Assembly (NCBI RefSeq): GCF_000613945.1 | Contig: NZ_BAJY01000003.1 | Coordinates: forward strand, 80,232 to 144,231 | Length of the DNA: 64,000 nucleotides | Direction of reading: 5' to 3' | Source of the DNA: Prevotella falsenii DSM 22864 = JCM 15124 | GTDB taxonomy: Bacteria; Bacteroidota; Bacteroidia; Bacteroidales; Bacteroidaceae | In this document: one piece after another, positions 53,524-63,892 of the stretch | How positions within the stretch are numbered: position 1 is the stretch's first letter | Layout: every line of letters begins with the position of its first letter | Made by a program: the position numbers and the translations under genes | The notes under the pieces: generated by a model | Seen by the model: the letters and a program-made list of their open reading frames with translations, nothing else | What the model was told of the DNA's origin: nothing | Databases searched by the model: none

Positions 53524-54748
53524 ATTGCTTAATTCGTCTGTAAAGCGTTCTGTCGCTGATACCTAACTCTTGTGCAGCCTTCTTTCGGTTGCCGTTGTTG
53601 CGTTCCAAAGCCTTCTCCACCATTTGTCTGCCTACGTCGCTGAGGTTTAAAACTTCGGGTTCTGATATTTCTTCGGCTTCTGCAAATTCTATCAAATTGT
53701 CGGAAGCAGGTGTTTCTGCAACAGCGTGTTTAGCGGGAACAGGTATCGCATCGTGATGTTTCTCGGGCAAAGGTTCGAATCCTCTCGCTCCGTTCAGTGC
53801 ACGTGTTTCTTCCAATTGCTTGCGAACAGTGTTTAAATCGCGGCGCAGGTCGCTCACATTGCCACGCAGTTCGTAGAGTATTTGATACAGAATGTCGCGC
53901 TCGCTTTCGTAGCTATGCTTTCCACCTTTTTCTATAATGGCAAGCTGTGTGCTATCGGGGTCGCGCGGAATAAAGTCGGTCAGCATGTCTGCCGTTATTT
54001 CTCGCTGCTCGCTCAGCACCGACATTTGCTCGGTAATGTTCTTCAGCTGTCGCACATTTCCCGGCCATTTGTAGTGCAACATTATTTGTTTTGCATCGTC
54101 GGTCAGTGTTATTTTGGGCAAGCGATACTTCTCTGCCATTTGCATGGCAAAGAGCCTGAACAATAAAAGAATATCTTCGCCACGGTCGCGAAGCGGCGGC
54201 ATCTGAACAGGAATGGTGTTCAGACGGTAAAACAAGTCTTCACGGAACTTGCCTTCGCTCACCGCCTTGCGCATATTAACGTTGGTTGCAGCCACTATGC
54301 GCACATCGGTCTTGCGCACTTCCTGCCCTCCCACACGAATGTATTCACCCGTTTCCAACACGCGCAATAGCTTGGCTTGTGTTGCCAAAGGCAGTTCGCC
54401 CACTTCATCGAGGAAGATTGTTCCCTTGTTTGCAGTGCCGAAATAGCCATCGCTTTCGCCGATTGCCCCCGTGAACGAGCCTTTTTCGTGTCCAAAGAGT
54501 TCGCTGTCAATCGTTCCTTCGGGTATGGAGCCGCAGTTAATGGCAAAGTATTTTTCCCTTTTTCGTGGTGAATTGTCGTGAATGACACGGGGAATGATTT
54601 CCTTGCCCACACCGCTTTCTCCAACGATAAGTACGGATAGGTCGGTTGGTGCAACTTGCAATGACACGTCTAAAGCTCGGTTTAGCGCATTGCAATTGCC
54701 CACTATGTTGTAACGCTGTTTTATGCGTTGAAGTTCTGTATTGTTCAT
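53504..54748 (-). CDS. Sigma-54-dependent transcriptional activator
   Basis: 414 aa. AAA+ domain: Walker A IVGESGVGKE (about residues 42-51), the sigma-54 contact loop GSFTGA, Walker B TIFLDEVGELP and the sensor regions (RDRGEDILLL). The C-terminus has a Fis-type helix-turn-helix (KKAAQELGISDRTLYRRIKQ). There is no N-terminal receiver or sensor domain, so it is probably controlled by other means. Overlaps the LptE-like gene downstream. Confidence 0.9.
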   Translation of the reverse strand: MNNTELQRIKQRYNIVGNCNALNRALDVSLQVAPTDLSVLIVGESGVGKEIIPRVIHDNSPRKREKYFAINCGSIPEGTIDSELFGHEKGSFTGAIGESDGYFGTANKGTIFLDEVGELPLATQAKLLRVLETGEYIRVGGQEVRKTDVRIVAATNVNMRKAVSEGKFREDLFYRLNTIPVQMPPLRDRGEDILLLFRLFAMQMAEKYRLPKITLTDDAKQIMLHYKWPGNVRQLKNITEQMSVLSEQREITADMLTDFIPRDPDSTQLAIIEKGGKHSYESERDILYQILYELRGNVSDLRRDLNTVRKQLEETRALNGARGFEPLPEKHHDAIPVPAKHAVAETPASDNLIEFAEAEEISEPEVLNLSDVGRQMVEKALERNNGNRKKAAQELGISDRTLYRRIKQYGLDSK

Positions 54749-54909
54749 TTAGCTGACAAATTTACCTATTTATTTTTAAAAGTCTGCAACTTTGGCAGAG
54801 TTTAACAAACACTAATAGTTTTCTTTTGGTTTACCCCAAAACCGTTGCGAGTACACTTACGTTTTTCCCATAATACAAAAGACTGACGATTAAATTTTGC
54901 CCCGGTTTT

Positions 54910-55114
54910 GTAAAAATAATTCTCTTAAAAAGTGATAATTGCGTTTTGACGTTGCGAAACCGTAGGTTTTGCGATGTAAAACCTACGCTTTTACCGTGCA
55001 AAACCTACGGTTTTGGAACGCAAAACAATAGGTTTCGCAAAGCGTTGATAATGAAATGGTTACACAAAAGATACTGTTGCGAAAAATATTTACATATTTT
55101 CGCCTTTTCTCACC
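54910..55114 (+). repeat. Family-1 interspersed repeat, copy F
   Basis: Full-length copy between divergent genes (sigma-54 activator on minus, membrane protein on plus), with arms CGAAACCGTAGGTTTTGCG, TGTAAAACCTACGC and TGCAAAACCTACGGTTTTGG. The other bases of the 54749-55201 gap show nothing clear. Confidence 0.9.
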
Positions 55115-55201
55115 CCTCTAATTAAGGTCGATAGCCTTGCTTTAAGTTTCGGCAAACAGCAATATTCTGACGACATTTCTCTTTATCTAAAAACTTTTGA
55201 T

Positions 55202-55209
55202 TAACTTTG
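55202..55209 (+). promoter_or_regulatory. -7 box touching the start of the small membrane protein gene
   Basis: TAACTTTG ends 4 bases before the ATG at 55214, so the message should be leaderless or nearly so. No clear TTTG is seen at the -33 spacing. Confidence 0.55.
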
Positions 55210-55213
55210 TGGC

Positions 55214-55456
55214 ATGAAGATAAAGGTGAATTGGAAAATGTTTCTGGTGTTCTTCATCATCATTGGAGGACTCTATTATATTACAAAGAACTTTTGGATA
55301 ACTGCAGGTATTATGGTTATCTTGTTGCTTATTGACGGCTTTCTGCGCGAGTACGACTTAAAAAAGCGAGGCGAAAAGCAGGCAGACGACATTTTAAAAG
55401 GGCTTGAAGAAGACGGCAACGAGGACGACAGCGACGATAAGGAAGATACAAAGTAA
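55214..55456 (+). CDS. Small two-helix membrane protein
   Basis: 80 aa. Two hydrophobic segments (MFLVFFIIIGGLYYI and WITAGIMVILLLIDGFL) then a charged tail that becomes very acidic (EEDGNEDDSDDKEDTK). Its last base is the first base of the next ATG, so it is translationally coupled to the AmgK-RapZ fusion gene. No family recognised; a membrane anchor or partner for that pathway is possible. Confidence 0.7.
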   Translation: MKIKVNWKMFLVFFIIIGGLYYITKNFWITAGIMVILLLIDGFLREYDLKKRGEKQADDILKGLEEDGNEDDSDDKEDTK

Positions 55457-57009
55457 TGGAAAAACTCGTAGAACTATACAAACAATGGGCAGGCAATGCT
55501 CCTGCAAACATAGAAAAAATGGCCGGTGCAGGCAGCAACCGAACATACTATCGCTTTACCGACGATAAGGAAAAATCGGTGATTGGCGTTATCGGAACGA
55601 GCCGGGACGAGAACCATGCCTTTATTTATCTTGCCAAACACTTCGCCCAACGACAGCTGCCCGTGCCACGCGTTCTTGCTGTTTCCAAAGACGAAACACG
55701 CTATTTGCAAACCGATTTGGGCGTAACATCGCTTTTCGATGCCATTCGGGGCGGACGCGAGGCAGGCGGTCGTTACAATCTTGCAGAGCAGGAATTGTTG
55801 CACAAAACGATAAAAGAGCTGCCCAACTTCCAACTTCGCGGTGCACGTGGGTTGGATTACAGCTATTGCTATCCGCAATCCGAGTTTAACGAAGAAACCG
55901 TTCTTTTCGATTTGAATTACTTTAAATATTGTTTCCTAAAGGCAACAGAGCTTGATTTCCATGAGCTAAAGTTACAGGCTAACTTCCGAATGTTTGCAAA
56001 AGACCTTACATCGGAGAAGATAGATGCCTTTCTTTATCGCGATTTCCAAGCACGCAACATTATGCTTGATACCGACGGAAAGCCGCAATTCATTGATTTC
56101 CAAGGCGGACGAAAAGGACCTTACTACTACGACCTTGCTTCGTTTCTGTGGCAGGCAAGTGCAAAATATTCGTTCAAACTGCGTCGCGAACTGGTTTTCG
56201 AGTATTATAACAGTCTGAAGCATTTTACCGAAGTGCCGTCGAAACGCCACTTTGTAAACCGTCTTTCGCTGTTTGTGCTCTTCCGTTTGCTGCAAGTGTT
56301 GGGCGCATACGGATTCCGCGGCTATTTTGAACGCAAGAAACACTTTATCGATTCCATTCCGCCTGCCATTCAAAACCTCCGCGATGTATTGACTTTGGGC
56401 GAAAAGGTGTTCCCTTATCCGTACATGTTGGATATGTTGCGAAAGCTGACACAGCTACCACAATTCGCTCATATCGAACAACCTGCAAGGAACAGAAGCG
56501 ACGGTTACAAGGTTGCCGAGAAAGATGTGTACAGGGCAAACCCACTGGACGGTCCTGCAACCTTCTCGAAGTACGACGGAAAAGGCCCTTTGGTGGTGCG
56601 AGTGTTTAGTTTTTCGTTCAGAAAAGGTATTCCTGAAGACACTTCGGGCAACGGCGGCGGTTACGTTTTCGACTGTCGCAGTACGCACAACCCCGGTCGT
56701 TACGAACCTTACAAGAAGATAACGGGACTCGACGATGCCGTTATTCGTTTCTTGGAAGACGACGGCGAAATCGTTGAATTTCTTCGTCCGGTCTACAAAC
56801 TCGCCGAGCACCATGTGGAACGCTATATGCAACGTGGTTTCACCGACCTTATGTTCTCGTTCGGTTGTACGGGCGGACAGCACCGTTCCGTGTACTGTGC
56901 CCAGCATTTAGCTGAATATTTAAACCGAAAATATGGAATTGAAGTGCACATTACGCACCGAGAACAAGGCATAGAACAAGTGTTGGAAGCTAACCCAAAA
57001 GAAACTTAG
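55456..57009 (+). CDS. AmgK-like sugar kinase fused to a RapZ C-terminal domain
   Basis: 517 aa. Residues 1-340 are an APH-type kinase (AGAGSNRTYYRF nucleotide loop; catalytic FLYRDFQARNIML and metal-binding FIDFQGGRKG) like AmgK, which phosphorylates MurNAc/GlcNAc at C1. Residues about 380-510 match the RapZ C-terminal domain (VFSFSFRKGIPED, FDCRSTHNPGR, and FGCTGGQHRSVYCA), which in enterobacteria binds RNA and glucosamine-6-phosphate. The MurU-like gene follows, so cell-wall sugar salvage is the likely pathway. The fused RapZ part may sense or regulate amino-sugar flow. Confidence 0.85.
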   Translation: MEKLVELYKQWAGNAPANIEKMAGAGSNRTYYRFTDDKEKSVIGVIGTSRDENHAFIYLAKHFAQRQLPVPRVLAVSKDETRYLQTDLGVTSLFDAIRGGREAGGRYNLAEQELLHKTIKELPNFQLRGARGLDYSYCYPQSEFNEETVLFDLNYFKYCFLKATELDFHELKLQANFRMFAKDLTSEKIDAFLYRDFQARNIMLDTDGKPQFIDFQGGRKGPYYYDLASFLWQASAKYSFKLRRELVFEYYNSLKHFTEVPSKRHFVNRLSLFVLFRLLQVLGAYGFRGYFERKKHFIDSIPPAIQNLRDVLTLGEKVFPYPYMLDMLRKLTQLPQFAHIEQPARNRSDGYKVAEKDVYRANPLDGPATFSKYDGKGPLVVRVFSFSFRKGIPEDTSGNGGGYVFDCRSTHNPGRYEPYKKITGLDDAVIRFLEDDGEIVEFLRPVYKLAEHHVERYMQRGFTDLMFSFGCTGGQHRSVYCAQHLAEYLNRKYGIEVHITHREQGIEQVLEANPKET

Positions 57010-57069
57010 AGGAACACATTTCCTTTCTGTGATACTTTAAAACGACCCTTAAGGTTATAAGTTTATTTC

Positions 57070-57100
57070 TTTGTTGTCTGAAATTTAATTAGTAAATTTG
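57070..57100 (+). promoter_or_regulatory. Promoter of the MurU-like gene
   Basis: TTTG (57070-57073), 19 bases, TAAATTTG (57093-57100): a full consensus. It lets the nucleotidyltransferase be made apart from the kinase gene upstream. Confidence 0.75.
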
Positions 57101-57122
57101 CACGCATTAAAAGCAGTAGATA

Positions 57123-57917
57123 ATGCAATCAATGATATTTGCCGCCGGACTTGGCACACGTTTAAAGCCTCTGACCGACAGAATGCCGAAAGCATTGGTC
57201 AGGGTTGGGGGCAAACCGCTGATAGAACACGTCGTCAGACAATTGGTTGCGGCAGGCAGCCGACACATAGTTGTAAACGTGCACCACTTTGCCAATCAAA
57301 TCATTGAATACTTACAGCAAAACGATTTCGGCGCAGACATTCGTGTTTCCGACGAATCGGAAATGCTACTCGATACCGGAGGCGGGATAAAAAAAGCAGC
57401 ATCGCTTTTCAATACCAACGAACCTGTGCTTATTCACAACGTAGATATTCTAAGCAATGTACACTTACGAGCGTTATACGATTATGCTTGCGAAGCGGAA
57501 ACAACGCAAAAGGTTGATTCCGTGTTGCTTGTGAGCCAACGAAAAACAAAGCGTTACCTTATTTTCGATAAAGAAATGCGCTTGGTAGGTTGGACTAACA
57601 CAGACACGGGTGAAGTAAAAACGCCTTACGAAGCCTTGTATGGGCTTACCTTTATGCAGCCTTACGGCAGCAATACCGCCAACGAACAACACGGCTACAC
57701 GCTTTTTGCTTTTTCGGGAATACACGTTGTCGGCAGAAAAGTATTTGAAACGATGAACGAATGTCCCGAGAAGTTTCCCATAATGGACTTTTATTTGAAG
57801 TATGCAAAGGACTTACACTTCATCGGAAAGGTGAAAAACGACCTTAAACTCATGGACGTTGGCAAGTTGGACACGCTCTCCGAAGCTGACGCTTTTGCAC
57901 AACAATTAGGCTATTAG
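57123..57917 (+). CDS. MurU-like sugar-1-phosphate nucleotidyltransferase
   Basis: 264 aa. The pyrophosphorylase signature MIFAAGLGTRLKPLTDRMPKA starts at residue 4, followed by LLDTGGGIKKA and the metal-site LIHNVDILSN. MurU makes UDP-MurNAc from MurNAc-1-phosphate in the recycling route that bypasses MurA/fosfomycin. Position after the AmgK-like gene supports this, although other NDP-sugars are possible. Confidence 0.83.
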   Translation: MQSMIFAAGLGTRLKPLTDRMPKALVRVGGKPLIEHVVRQLVAAGSRHIVVNVHHFANQIIEYLQQNDFGADIRVSDESEMLLDTGGGIKKAASLFNTNEPVLIHNVDILSNVHLRALYDYACEAETTQKVDSVLLVSQRKTKRYLIFDKEMRLVGWTNTDTGEVKTPYEALYGLTFMQPYGSNTANEQHGYTLFAFSGIHVVGRKVFETMNECPEKFPIMDFYLKYAKDLHFIGKVKNDLKLMDVGKLDTLSEADAFAQQLGY

Positions 57918-57963
57918 GCAATAACAACAACGAAAGAACAGAAAAACAACAACATATCAGAAT

Positions 57964-59505
57964 ATGCAAAAAATCATCATCTTGGATTTCGGATCACAGA
58001 CAACCCAGCTAATTGGTCGCCGCTTGCGCGAATTAGACACGTTCTGTGAAATTCTTCCATACAACAAGTTCCCCAAGGACGACCCTTCGGTGATTGGCGT
58101 TATCCTTTCAGGTTCGCCCTATTCGGTTCACGACCCTGAGGCGTTCCAAGTGGATTTAAGTCGGTTTTTGGGCAAAATACCCGTACTTGGCATTTGCTAC
58201 GGAGCACAATACATCTCGCATAAGAACGGTGGAAAGGTAGAACAAACAGGCACCCGAGAGTACGGACGCGCCAACTTGGCAACCGTTGATACGGAAAATC
58301 CGTTGTTCCGCGGCTTCGATAAGAACTCGCAAGTATGGATGAGCCACGGCGATACCATTACCGCCATTCCTTCCGACTGCAAGATTATAGCTTCGACAAG
58401 CGATGTAAAGTTTGCCGCCTACGCCTCTACGACACAACCTTTGTGGGCAGTTCAGTTCCACCCGGAGGTGTTCCACAGCTTGCAAGGCACAACTCTTTTA
58501 AAGAATTTCGTAGTGGATATTTGCGGCAGCAAGCAAGAATGGAGTCCGGCTTCGTATGTGGAAACAACCGTGAAAGAACTGAAAGAGCAGTTAGGAAACG
58601 ACCGTGTGATACTCGGACTTTCCGGTGGCGTCGATTCATCGGTATGTGCTACCCTGCTTAATCGTGCCATTGGGAAAAATCTTACCTGCATCTTTGTAGA
58701 CCACGGCATGCTCCGTAAGAACGAATTTGCGAAAGTAATGGAGGCTTACGAGGGATTAGGACTGAACGTTATCGGTATTGATGCGTCGGAGAAGTTCTTT
58801 GCCGACCTTGCCGGCGTTACCGACCCGGAGCAGAAACGCAAAATTATCGGTCGCGATTTCGTAGAAGTTTTCAATGCCGAAGCTAAGAAAATAACCGATG
58901 CCAAATGGTTGGCACAAGGCACAATCTACCCCGACCGCATCGAAAGTCTAAGCATTACGGGAATGGTAATTAAGAGTCATCACAACGTGGGCGGCTTGCC
59001 AAAGGAGATGAACCTGAAGCTTTGCGAACCGTTGCAATGGTTGTTCAAAGACGAAGTGCGCCGTGTGGGCTACGAATTGGGCATGCCCGAACGCCTTATC
59101 AAGCGACACCCATTCCCCGGACCGGGCTTGGCGGTGCGCATTCTTGGCGATATTACCCGCGAGAAAGTACGTATCCTCCAAGAGGCTGACGATATTTACA
59201 TCGAGAACATGCACAACTACGTTTGCGAAGATGGCGAAGTGCTTTACGATAAAGTATGGCAAGCAGGTACGGTTCTTTTGTCTACAATCCGCAGTGTAGG
59301 TGTTATGGGCGACGAACGCACCTACGAACACCCTGTTGCCTTGCGTGCCGTAACCAGCACCGATGCAATGTCAGCCGACTGGGCGCAACTCCCTTACGAC
59401 TTTATGGCAAAGGTTTCAAACGAAATCATCAATAAAGTGAAAGGCGTAAACCGCGTTTGCTACGATATTTCTTCAAAGCCGCCCGCAACCATCGAGTGGG
59501 AATAA
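57964..59505 (+). CDS. guaA: GMP synthase (glutamine-hydrolysing)
   Basis: 513 aa. The N-terminal class I amidotransferase has the Cys nucleophile in [10 protein letters not shown] and His/Glu in QFHPEV. The ATP-pyrophosphatase domain has LSGGVDSSV (about residue 220), and the C-terminal dimerisation domain ends [11 protein letters not shown], the usual GuaA terminus. It converts XMP to GMP. It stands alone after the MurU-like gene. Confidence 0.96.
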   Translation: MQKIIILDFGSQTTQLIGRRLRELDTFCEILPYNKFPKDDPSVIGVILSGSPYSVHDPEAFQVDLSRFLGKIPVLGICYGAQYISHKNGGKVEQTGTREYGRANLATVDTENPLFRGFDKNSQVWMSHGDTITAIPSDCKIIASTSDVKFAAYASTTQPLWAVQFHPEVFHSLQGTTLLKNFVVDICGSKQEWSPASYVETTVKELKEQLGNDRVILGLSGGVDSSVCATLLNRAIGKNLTCIFVDHGMLRKNEFAKVMEAYEGLGLNVIGIDASEKFFADLAGVTDPEQKRKIIGRDFVEVFNAEAKKITDAKWLAQGTIYPDRIESLSITGMVIKSHHNVGGLPKEMNLKLCEPLQWLFKDEVRRVGYELGMPERLIKRHPFPGPGLAVRILGDITREKVRILQEADDIYIENMHNYVCEDGEVLYDKVWQAGTVLLSTIRSVGVMGDERTYEHPVALRAVTSTDAMSADWAQLPYDFMAKVSNEIINKVKGVNRVCYDISSKPPATIEWE

Positions 59506-59579
59506 AACATCACAGAAATAAAGAAGAAGCAGTAGAAATCTTTGTGGGAATAACCCATTTTACGGACGAACGGAAGTTC

Positions 59580-59772
59580 ATAAAACCGTAAATATTTTTC
59601 ACAAGAATATCTATTGTATAACAAATTCACTATCAAAGCATTACAGAAACAGTTGTTTCGTATTTCAAAAGTGGCTGTTTTGCACGATAAAAGCGTAGGT
59701 TTTACAACGCAAAACCTACGCTTTTGCAATGCCAAAACGCAATTACCGTTTTCCAATAGAATTATATTTACA
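59580..59772 (-). repeat. Family-1 interspersed repeat, copy G (diverged)
   Basis: Minus-oriented. Here the first and second arms (AAAAGCGTAGGTTTT and AAAACCTACGCTTTT) form a perfect 15-bp local hairpin, while the third arm (GCAAAACAGCCACTTTTG) no longer matches. The rest of the 59506-59847 gap shows no gene. Confidence 0.85.
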
Positions 59773-59847
59773 GAACCAAAGACATTCTCGACATCAGCCT
59801 TAAGCAATGAAAAGGAAATCAACTCTGTCAATTATATTCTACCGAAA

Positions 59848-59883
59848 CAATAAAGGCGCATCGAAAACGATGCACCTTTATTG
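59848..59883 (-). terminator. Terminator of mscL
   Basis: CAATAAAGGCGCATCG and CGATGCACCTTTATTG pair with a single mismatch and a 4-base A loop, about 33 bases past the mscL stop. Confidence 0.8.
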
Positions 59884-59915
59884 TTTCAGTTTACCTTTTC
59901 AAGAGGTTGTAACCA

Positions 59916-60296
59916 TTACTTGTTCTTCAGCAAATCGCGAATTTCGCTAAGCAGTTTTTCTTCGTTAGACGGTTCTGCAGGCGCAGCCGGTTCTTCTTCC
60001 TTCTTCTTTGAAAGGCTGTTCATACCCTTAATCATTGCAAAGATACAAACTGCGATGATGAGGAAGTCGATGATGTTCTGAATGAACATACCATACTTTA
60101 CTTCAGCATCGCCTACCATTACGCTCACTTTGCTGAAGTCTACACCACCTGTCAGCACACCGATAATCGGCATCATAACATCGTCTACCAATGAAGACAC
60201 AATCTTTCCAAACGCGCCGCCAATGATAACACCGACAGCCATGTCCATTACGTTACCACGCATGGCAAATTCTTTGAACTCTTTAATAAAAGCCAT
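59916..60296 (-). CDS. mscL: Large-conductance mechanosensitive channel MscL
   Basis: 126 aa. Typical N-terminus [21 protein letters not shown] and pore helix [16 protein letters not shown], a short periplasmic loop, second membrane helix [18 protein letters not shown] and a cytoplasmic helix ([15 protein letters not shown]). Opens on membrane tension to release solutes. It shares a 225-base divergent promoter region with GAPDH. Confidence 0.95.
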   Translation of the reverse strand: MAFIKEFKEFAMRGNVMDMAVGVIIGGAFGKIVSSLVDDVMMPIIGVLTGGVDFSKVSVMVGDAEVKYGMFIQNIIDFLIIAVCIFAMIKGMNSLSKKKEEEPAAPAEPSNEEKLLSEIRDLLKNK

Positions 60297-60408
60297 AAAA
60301 TAAAATTCTATTCGATGCTGTAAGAAAAACTACAATCCTTTTCAATTAATATAAGTCAAGTTATCCTACTGACACATCTTTATTTAATAATGTTTAATAC
60401 TCTTTTCG

Positions 60409-60441
60409 GTTGCAAATATAAGAACTTTTTTTGTAACTTTG
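60409..60441 (+). promoter_or_regulatory. Overlapping divergent promoters of gap (+) and mscL (-)
   Basis: Plus strand: GTTG near 60409-60412, 21 bases, TAACTTTG (60434-60441) for GAPDH. Minus strand: TATATTTG at 60413-60420 for mscL, lying inside the plus promoter. Binding of polymerase at one would block the other. The GAPDH leader is about 75 bases. Confidence 0.6.
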
Positions 60442-60515
60442 CATATGAAAAGATAAAAAATATTACTTTTCTCTTAAAATAAACTTATAGGTAATATAGT
60501 ATTCACTTTAAATAA

Positions 60516-61541
<1,026 letters not shown>

Positions 61542-61568
61542 TCTTCCGATTTCATAAGAAAACATATT

Positions 61569-61606
61569 AAAAAGCCATTCGGTTTATTGCCGAATGGCTT
61601 TTTTTT
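61569..61606 (+). terminator. Terminator of gap
   Basis: AAAAAGCCATTCGG and CCGAATGGCTTTTT form a perfect 14-bp stem followed by more T. The miaA promoter begins within the T tract. Confidence 0.93.
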
Positions 61607-61608
61607 AT

Positions 61609-61616
61609 TATTTTTG
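61609..61616 (+). promoter_or_regulatory. -7 box of miaA, joined to the gap terminator
   Basis: TATTTTTG ends 8 bases before the miaA ATG, so the leader is about 4 bases. Confidence 0.55.
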
Positions 61617-61624
61617 TGCGATAA

Positions 61625-62554
61625 ATGGAGAAGATGCTTACGATAATAGGACCAACGGCGAGTGGGAAAACCACGTTTGCCACTGCATTGGCTGCAACAA
61701 TGGGGGCAGAAATTATCAGTGCCGACAGCCGTCAGGTGTACCGCCGTATGGACATCGGTACGGGGAAAGACCTTGCCGACTATGAGGTGAACGGCATAAA
61801 AGTGCCCTATCACCTGATTGACATTGCCGAACCGGGCACAAAATACAATCTTTTCCGGTATCAACAGGATTTCCAAACTGCCTATGCCGATATTTCCAAG
61901 CGTGGAAAACCCATTATACTGTGTGGCGGAACAGGGCTTTACGTCGAGGCAGTACTGAAGGGTTATGCGCTTTCTCCGGTTCCGCAGAACGACGCTCTGC
62001 GCGCTTCGTTGGCAGGAAAGTCGCTTGCCGAACTTACCGAAATTCTTTCTGCGCTGAAAGAAAAGAACCATTCGGCAATGCACAACCGCACCGATGTTGA
62101 TACAAACAACCGTGCCATTCGTGCCATTGAAATAGAAACCTACGAGCAGGAACACCCTACGCCCGACCGTTCGATGCCTGCCGTGGATTCGATAATTGTC
62201 GGTGTGGACATCGACCGCGACGAACGCCGCCGCAAAATCAGCCGCCGTTTAAAGGCAAGATTGGACGAAGGTATGGTCGATGAGGTGCGGGCATTGCTCG
62301 CTTCGGGCATTCCTGCCGACAACCTTATTTACTACGGCTTGGAATATAAGTTCGTTACGCAATACCTTATCGGCAAATTAACCTACGACGAAATGTACCG
62401 TAACTTGGAAATAGCCATTCACCGGTTTGCCAAACGACAAATGACATGGTTCAGAGGAATGGAACGACGTGGGTTTCGCATTCACTGGATAGACGCTGCT
62501 ACACCATTAAACGAGAAGATAGCATACGTTCAGACACTCATAGAAAAAGCATAA
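61625..62554 (+). CDS. miaA: tRNA dimethylallyltransferase MiaA
   Basis: 309 aa. P-loop IIGPTASGKTTFA near the N-terminus, ISADSRQVYRRMDIGTGK and LCGGTGLYVEAVLKG are hallmark sequences. It adds a dimethylallyl group to A37 of tRNAs reading U-starting codons. The DAG-kinase-like gene begins 26 bases downstream and is likely co-transcribed. Confidence 0.95.
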   Translation: MEKMLTIIGPTASGKTTFATALAATMGAEIISADSRQVYRRMDIGTGKDLADYEVNGIKVPYHLIDIAEPGTKYNLFRYQQDFQTAYADISKRGKPIILCGGTGLYVEAVLKGYALSPVPQNDALRASLAGKSLAELTEILSALKEKNHSAMHNRTDVDTNNRAIRAIEIETYEQEHPTPDRSMPAVDSIIVGVDIDRDERRRKISRRLKARLDEGMVDEVRALLASGIPADNLIYYGLEYKFVTQYLIGKLTYDEMYRNLEIAIHRFAKRQMTWFRGMERRGFRIHWIDAATPLNEKIAYVQTLIEKA

Positions 62555-62580
62555 CAAACGGTTCAAACGAGATAATATAT

Positions 62581-63519
62581 ATGGTAGACGAAAACAAATG
62601 GGGCATACTTTATTGCCCGAAAGGCGGATTGCTGAGCAGTCCGCAAAAGCGTTGGGAGCGTGTAGAACGTTGCCTTAAAGCACGCAACATTGATTTCGAC
62701 ATGATTCAGAGCGAAAGTTCGGCAGGTGTAGACCGCCTTATCCGTATGATGATAGGCAACGGCTATCGCACCATCATTATTTTCGGTGGCGATTCGGCAC
62801 TCAACGACACCGTTAATTGCTTAATGCAAGAGAAGAAAGAGGTGCGCGAAAGCACCGTATTGGGGGTAATTCCTAATGGTGTTATGAACGACTTTGCTCA
62901 TTTCTGGGGCTTCGATGAAGACGATATTGAACAGACCATCGAATGGTTGGAGGCACGCCGTGTGCGCAAAATAGACCTTGGTTGCATTCGATACAGAAAC
63001 CGAGAGGGCGAAGGTTGCCATCGCTATTTCCTTAATTGCATCAACATCGGTCTTATCGCTACCATCATGAACCTTCGCCGCCGCACGCGCAACCTGTTCG
63101 GTTCGCGCAGTCTTTCGTTCATCTTCTCGTTCATTCTCTTGGCTTTCCAACGCATGGACTTCCACATGCACATCAAAATAAATACCGATGAAATAAAGCG
63201 TAAGGTTATGACAGTCTGTTTAGGCAATGCCCTTGGCTACGGACAAACGCCAAACGCAGTACCTTATAACGGACTGTTAGATGTGTCGGTGGTGTACCAC
63301 CCCGAAGTTACACAGCTTTTCGAAGGCATTTATCTCTTTCTGCGCGGCAAGTTCTTGAACCACAGAAGCGTGCACCCCTATCGCACACAAGAAGCTACAA
63401 TACACGTAGAGCCACGCACACTGATAGGCATAGACGGCAGACTGATGGCAAAAACGCCTGTCGGTCCGTTTAAGGTGATGGTAGAAAAAGAGGTTATCAA
63501 CTTCCTCATACCTGCATAA
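62581..63519 (+). CDS. Diacylglycerol/sphingoid-base kinase-family protein
   Basis: 312 aa. The DAGK catalytic fold is visible: FGGDSALNDTVNCLM corresponds to the nucleotide loop (normally GGDGT, here GGDSA), followed by VLGVIPNGVMNDFAHFWG and the C-terminal GIDGRLMAKTPV. Phosphorylates a lipid, possibly a sphingoid base or diacylglycerol, as Bacteroidales make sphingolipids. The altered GGDGT loop leaves the activity uncertain. The ATG at 62581 is used since the longer frame would overlap miaA. Confidence 0.82.
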   Translation: MVDENKWGILYCPKGGLLSSPQKRWERVERCLKARNIDFDMIQSESSAGVDRLIRMMIGNGYRTIIIFGGDSALNDTVNCLMQEKKEVRESTVLGVIPNGVMNDFAHFWGFDEDDIEQTIEWLEARRVRKIDLGCIRYRNREGEGCHRYFLNCINIGLIATIMNLRRRTRNLFGSRSLSFIFSFILLAFQRMDFHMHIKINTDEIKRKVMTVCLGNALGYGQTPNAVPYNGLLDVSVVYHPEVTQLFEGIYLFLRGKFLNHRSVHPYRTQEATIHVEPRTLIGIDGRLMAKTPVGPFKVMVEKEVINFLIPA

Positions 63520-63605
63520 TTTATCCGTGCAGAGTCATTGAATTTGTGCTTATTGCTGTGCGATAAAACTTAAAGTACAGCAACATTTATTCATTAAATA
63601 TAAGC

Positions 63606-63809
63606 GGAAAGAAAGCGAGAAATCTGTAAACATTTTTCACAAGAGTGGCTTTTGTGTAACCTTTTCATTATCAACGTTTTGCAAGACCTATTGTTTTGCA
63701 TTCCAAAACCGTAGGTTTTGCACGGTAAAAGCGTAGGTTTTACATCGCAAAACCTACGGTTTCGCAACGCCAAAGCGATTATATCACTTTTTAACAGAAT
63801 TATCTTTAC
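63606..63809 (-). repeat. Family-1 interspersed repeat, copy H
   Basis: Minus-oriented full copy with arms as in copies D and F. Confidence 0.9.
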
Positions 63810-63844
63810 AAAGTAAAGGTAAAATTCCGCCTACTTTTTTATTA

Positions 63845-63892
63845 AATCCCAATCGTTCATTAGAGCCTTTTACTGATTTTGTTCGATTGTCG
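63845..63892 (+). repeat. Family-2 repeat, half copy
   Basis: ATCCCAATCGTTCATTAGAG, then CCTTTTACTGATTTTGTTCG. Same half as at 18885. It lies just after family-1 copy H, as 18885 lies just before copy C. Confidence 0.7.
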
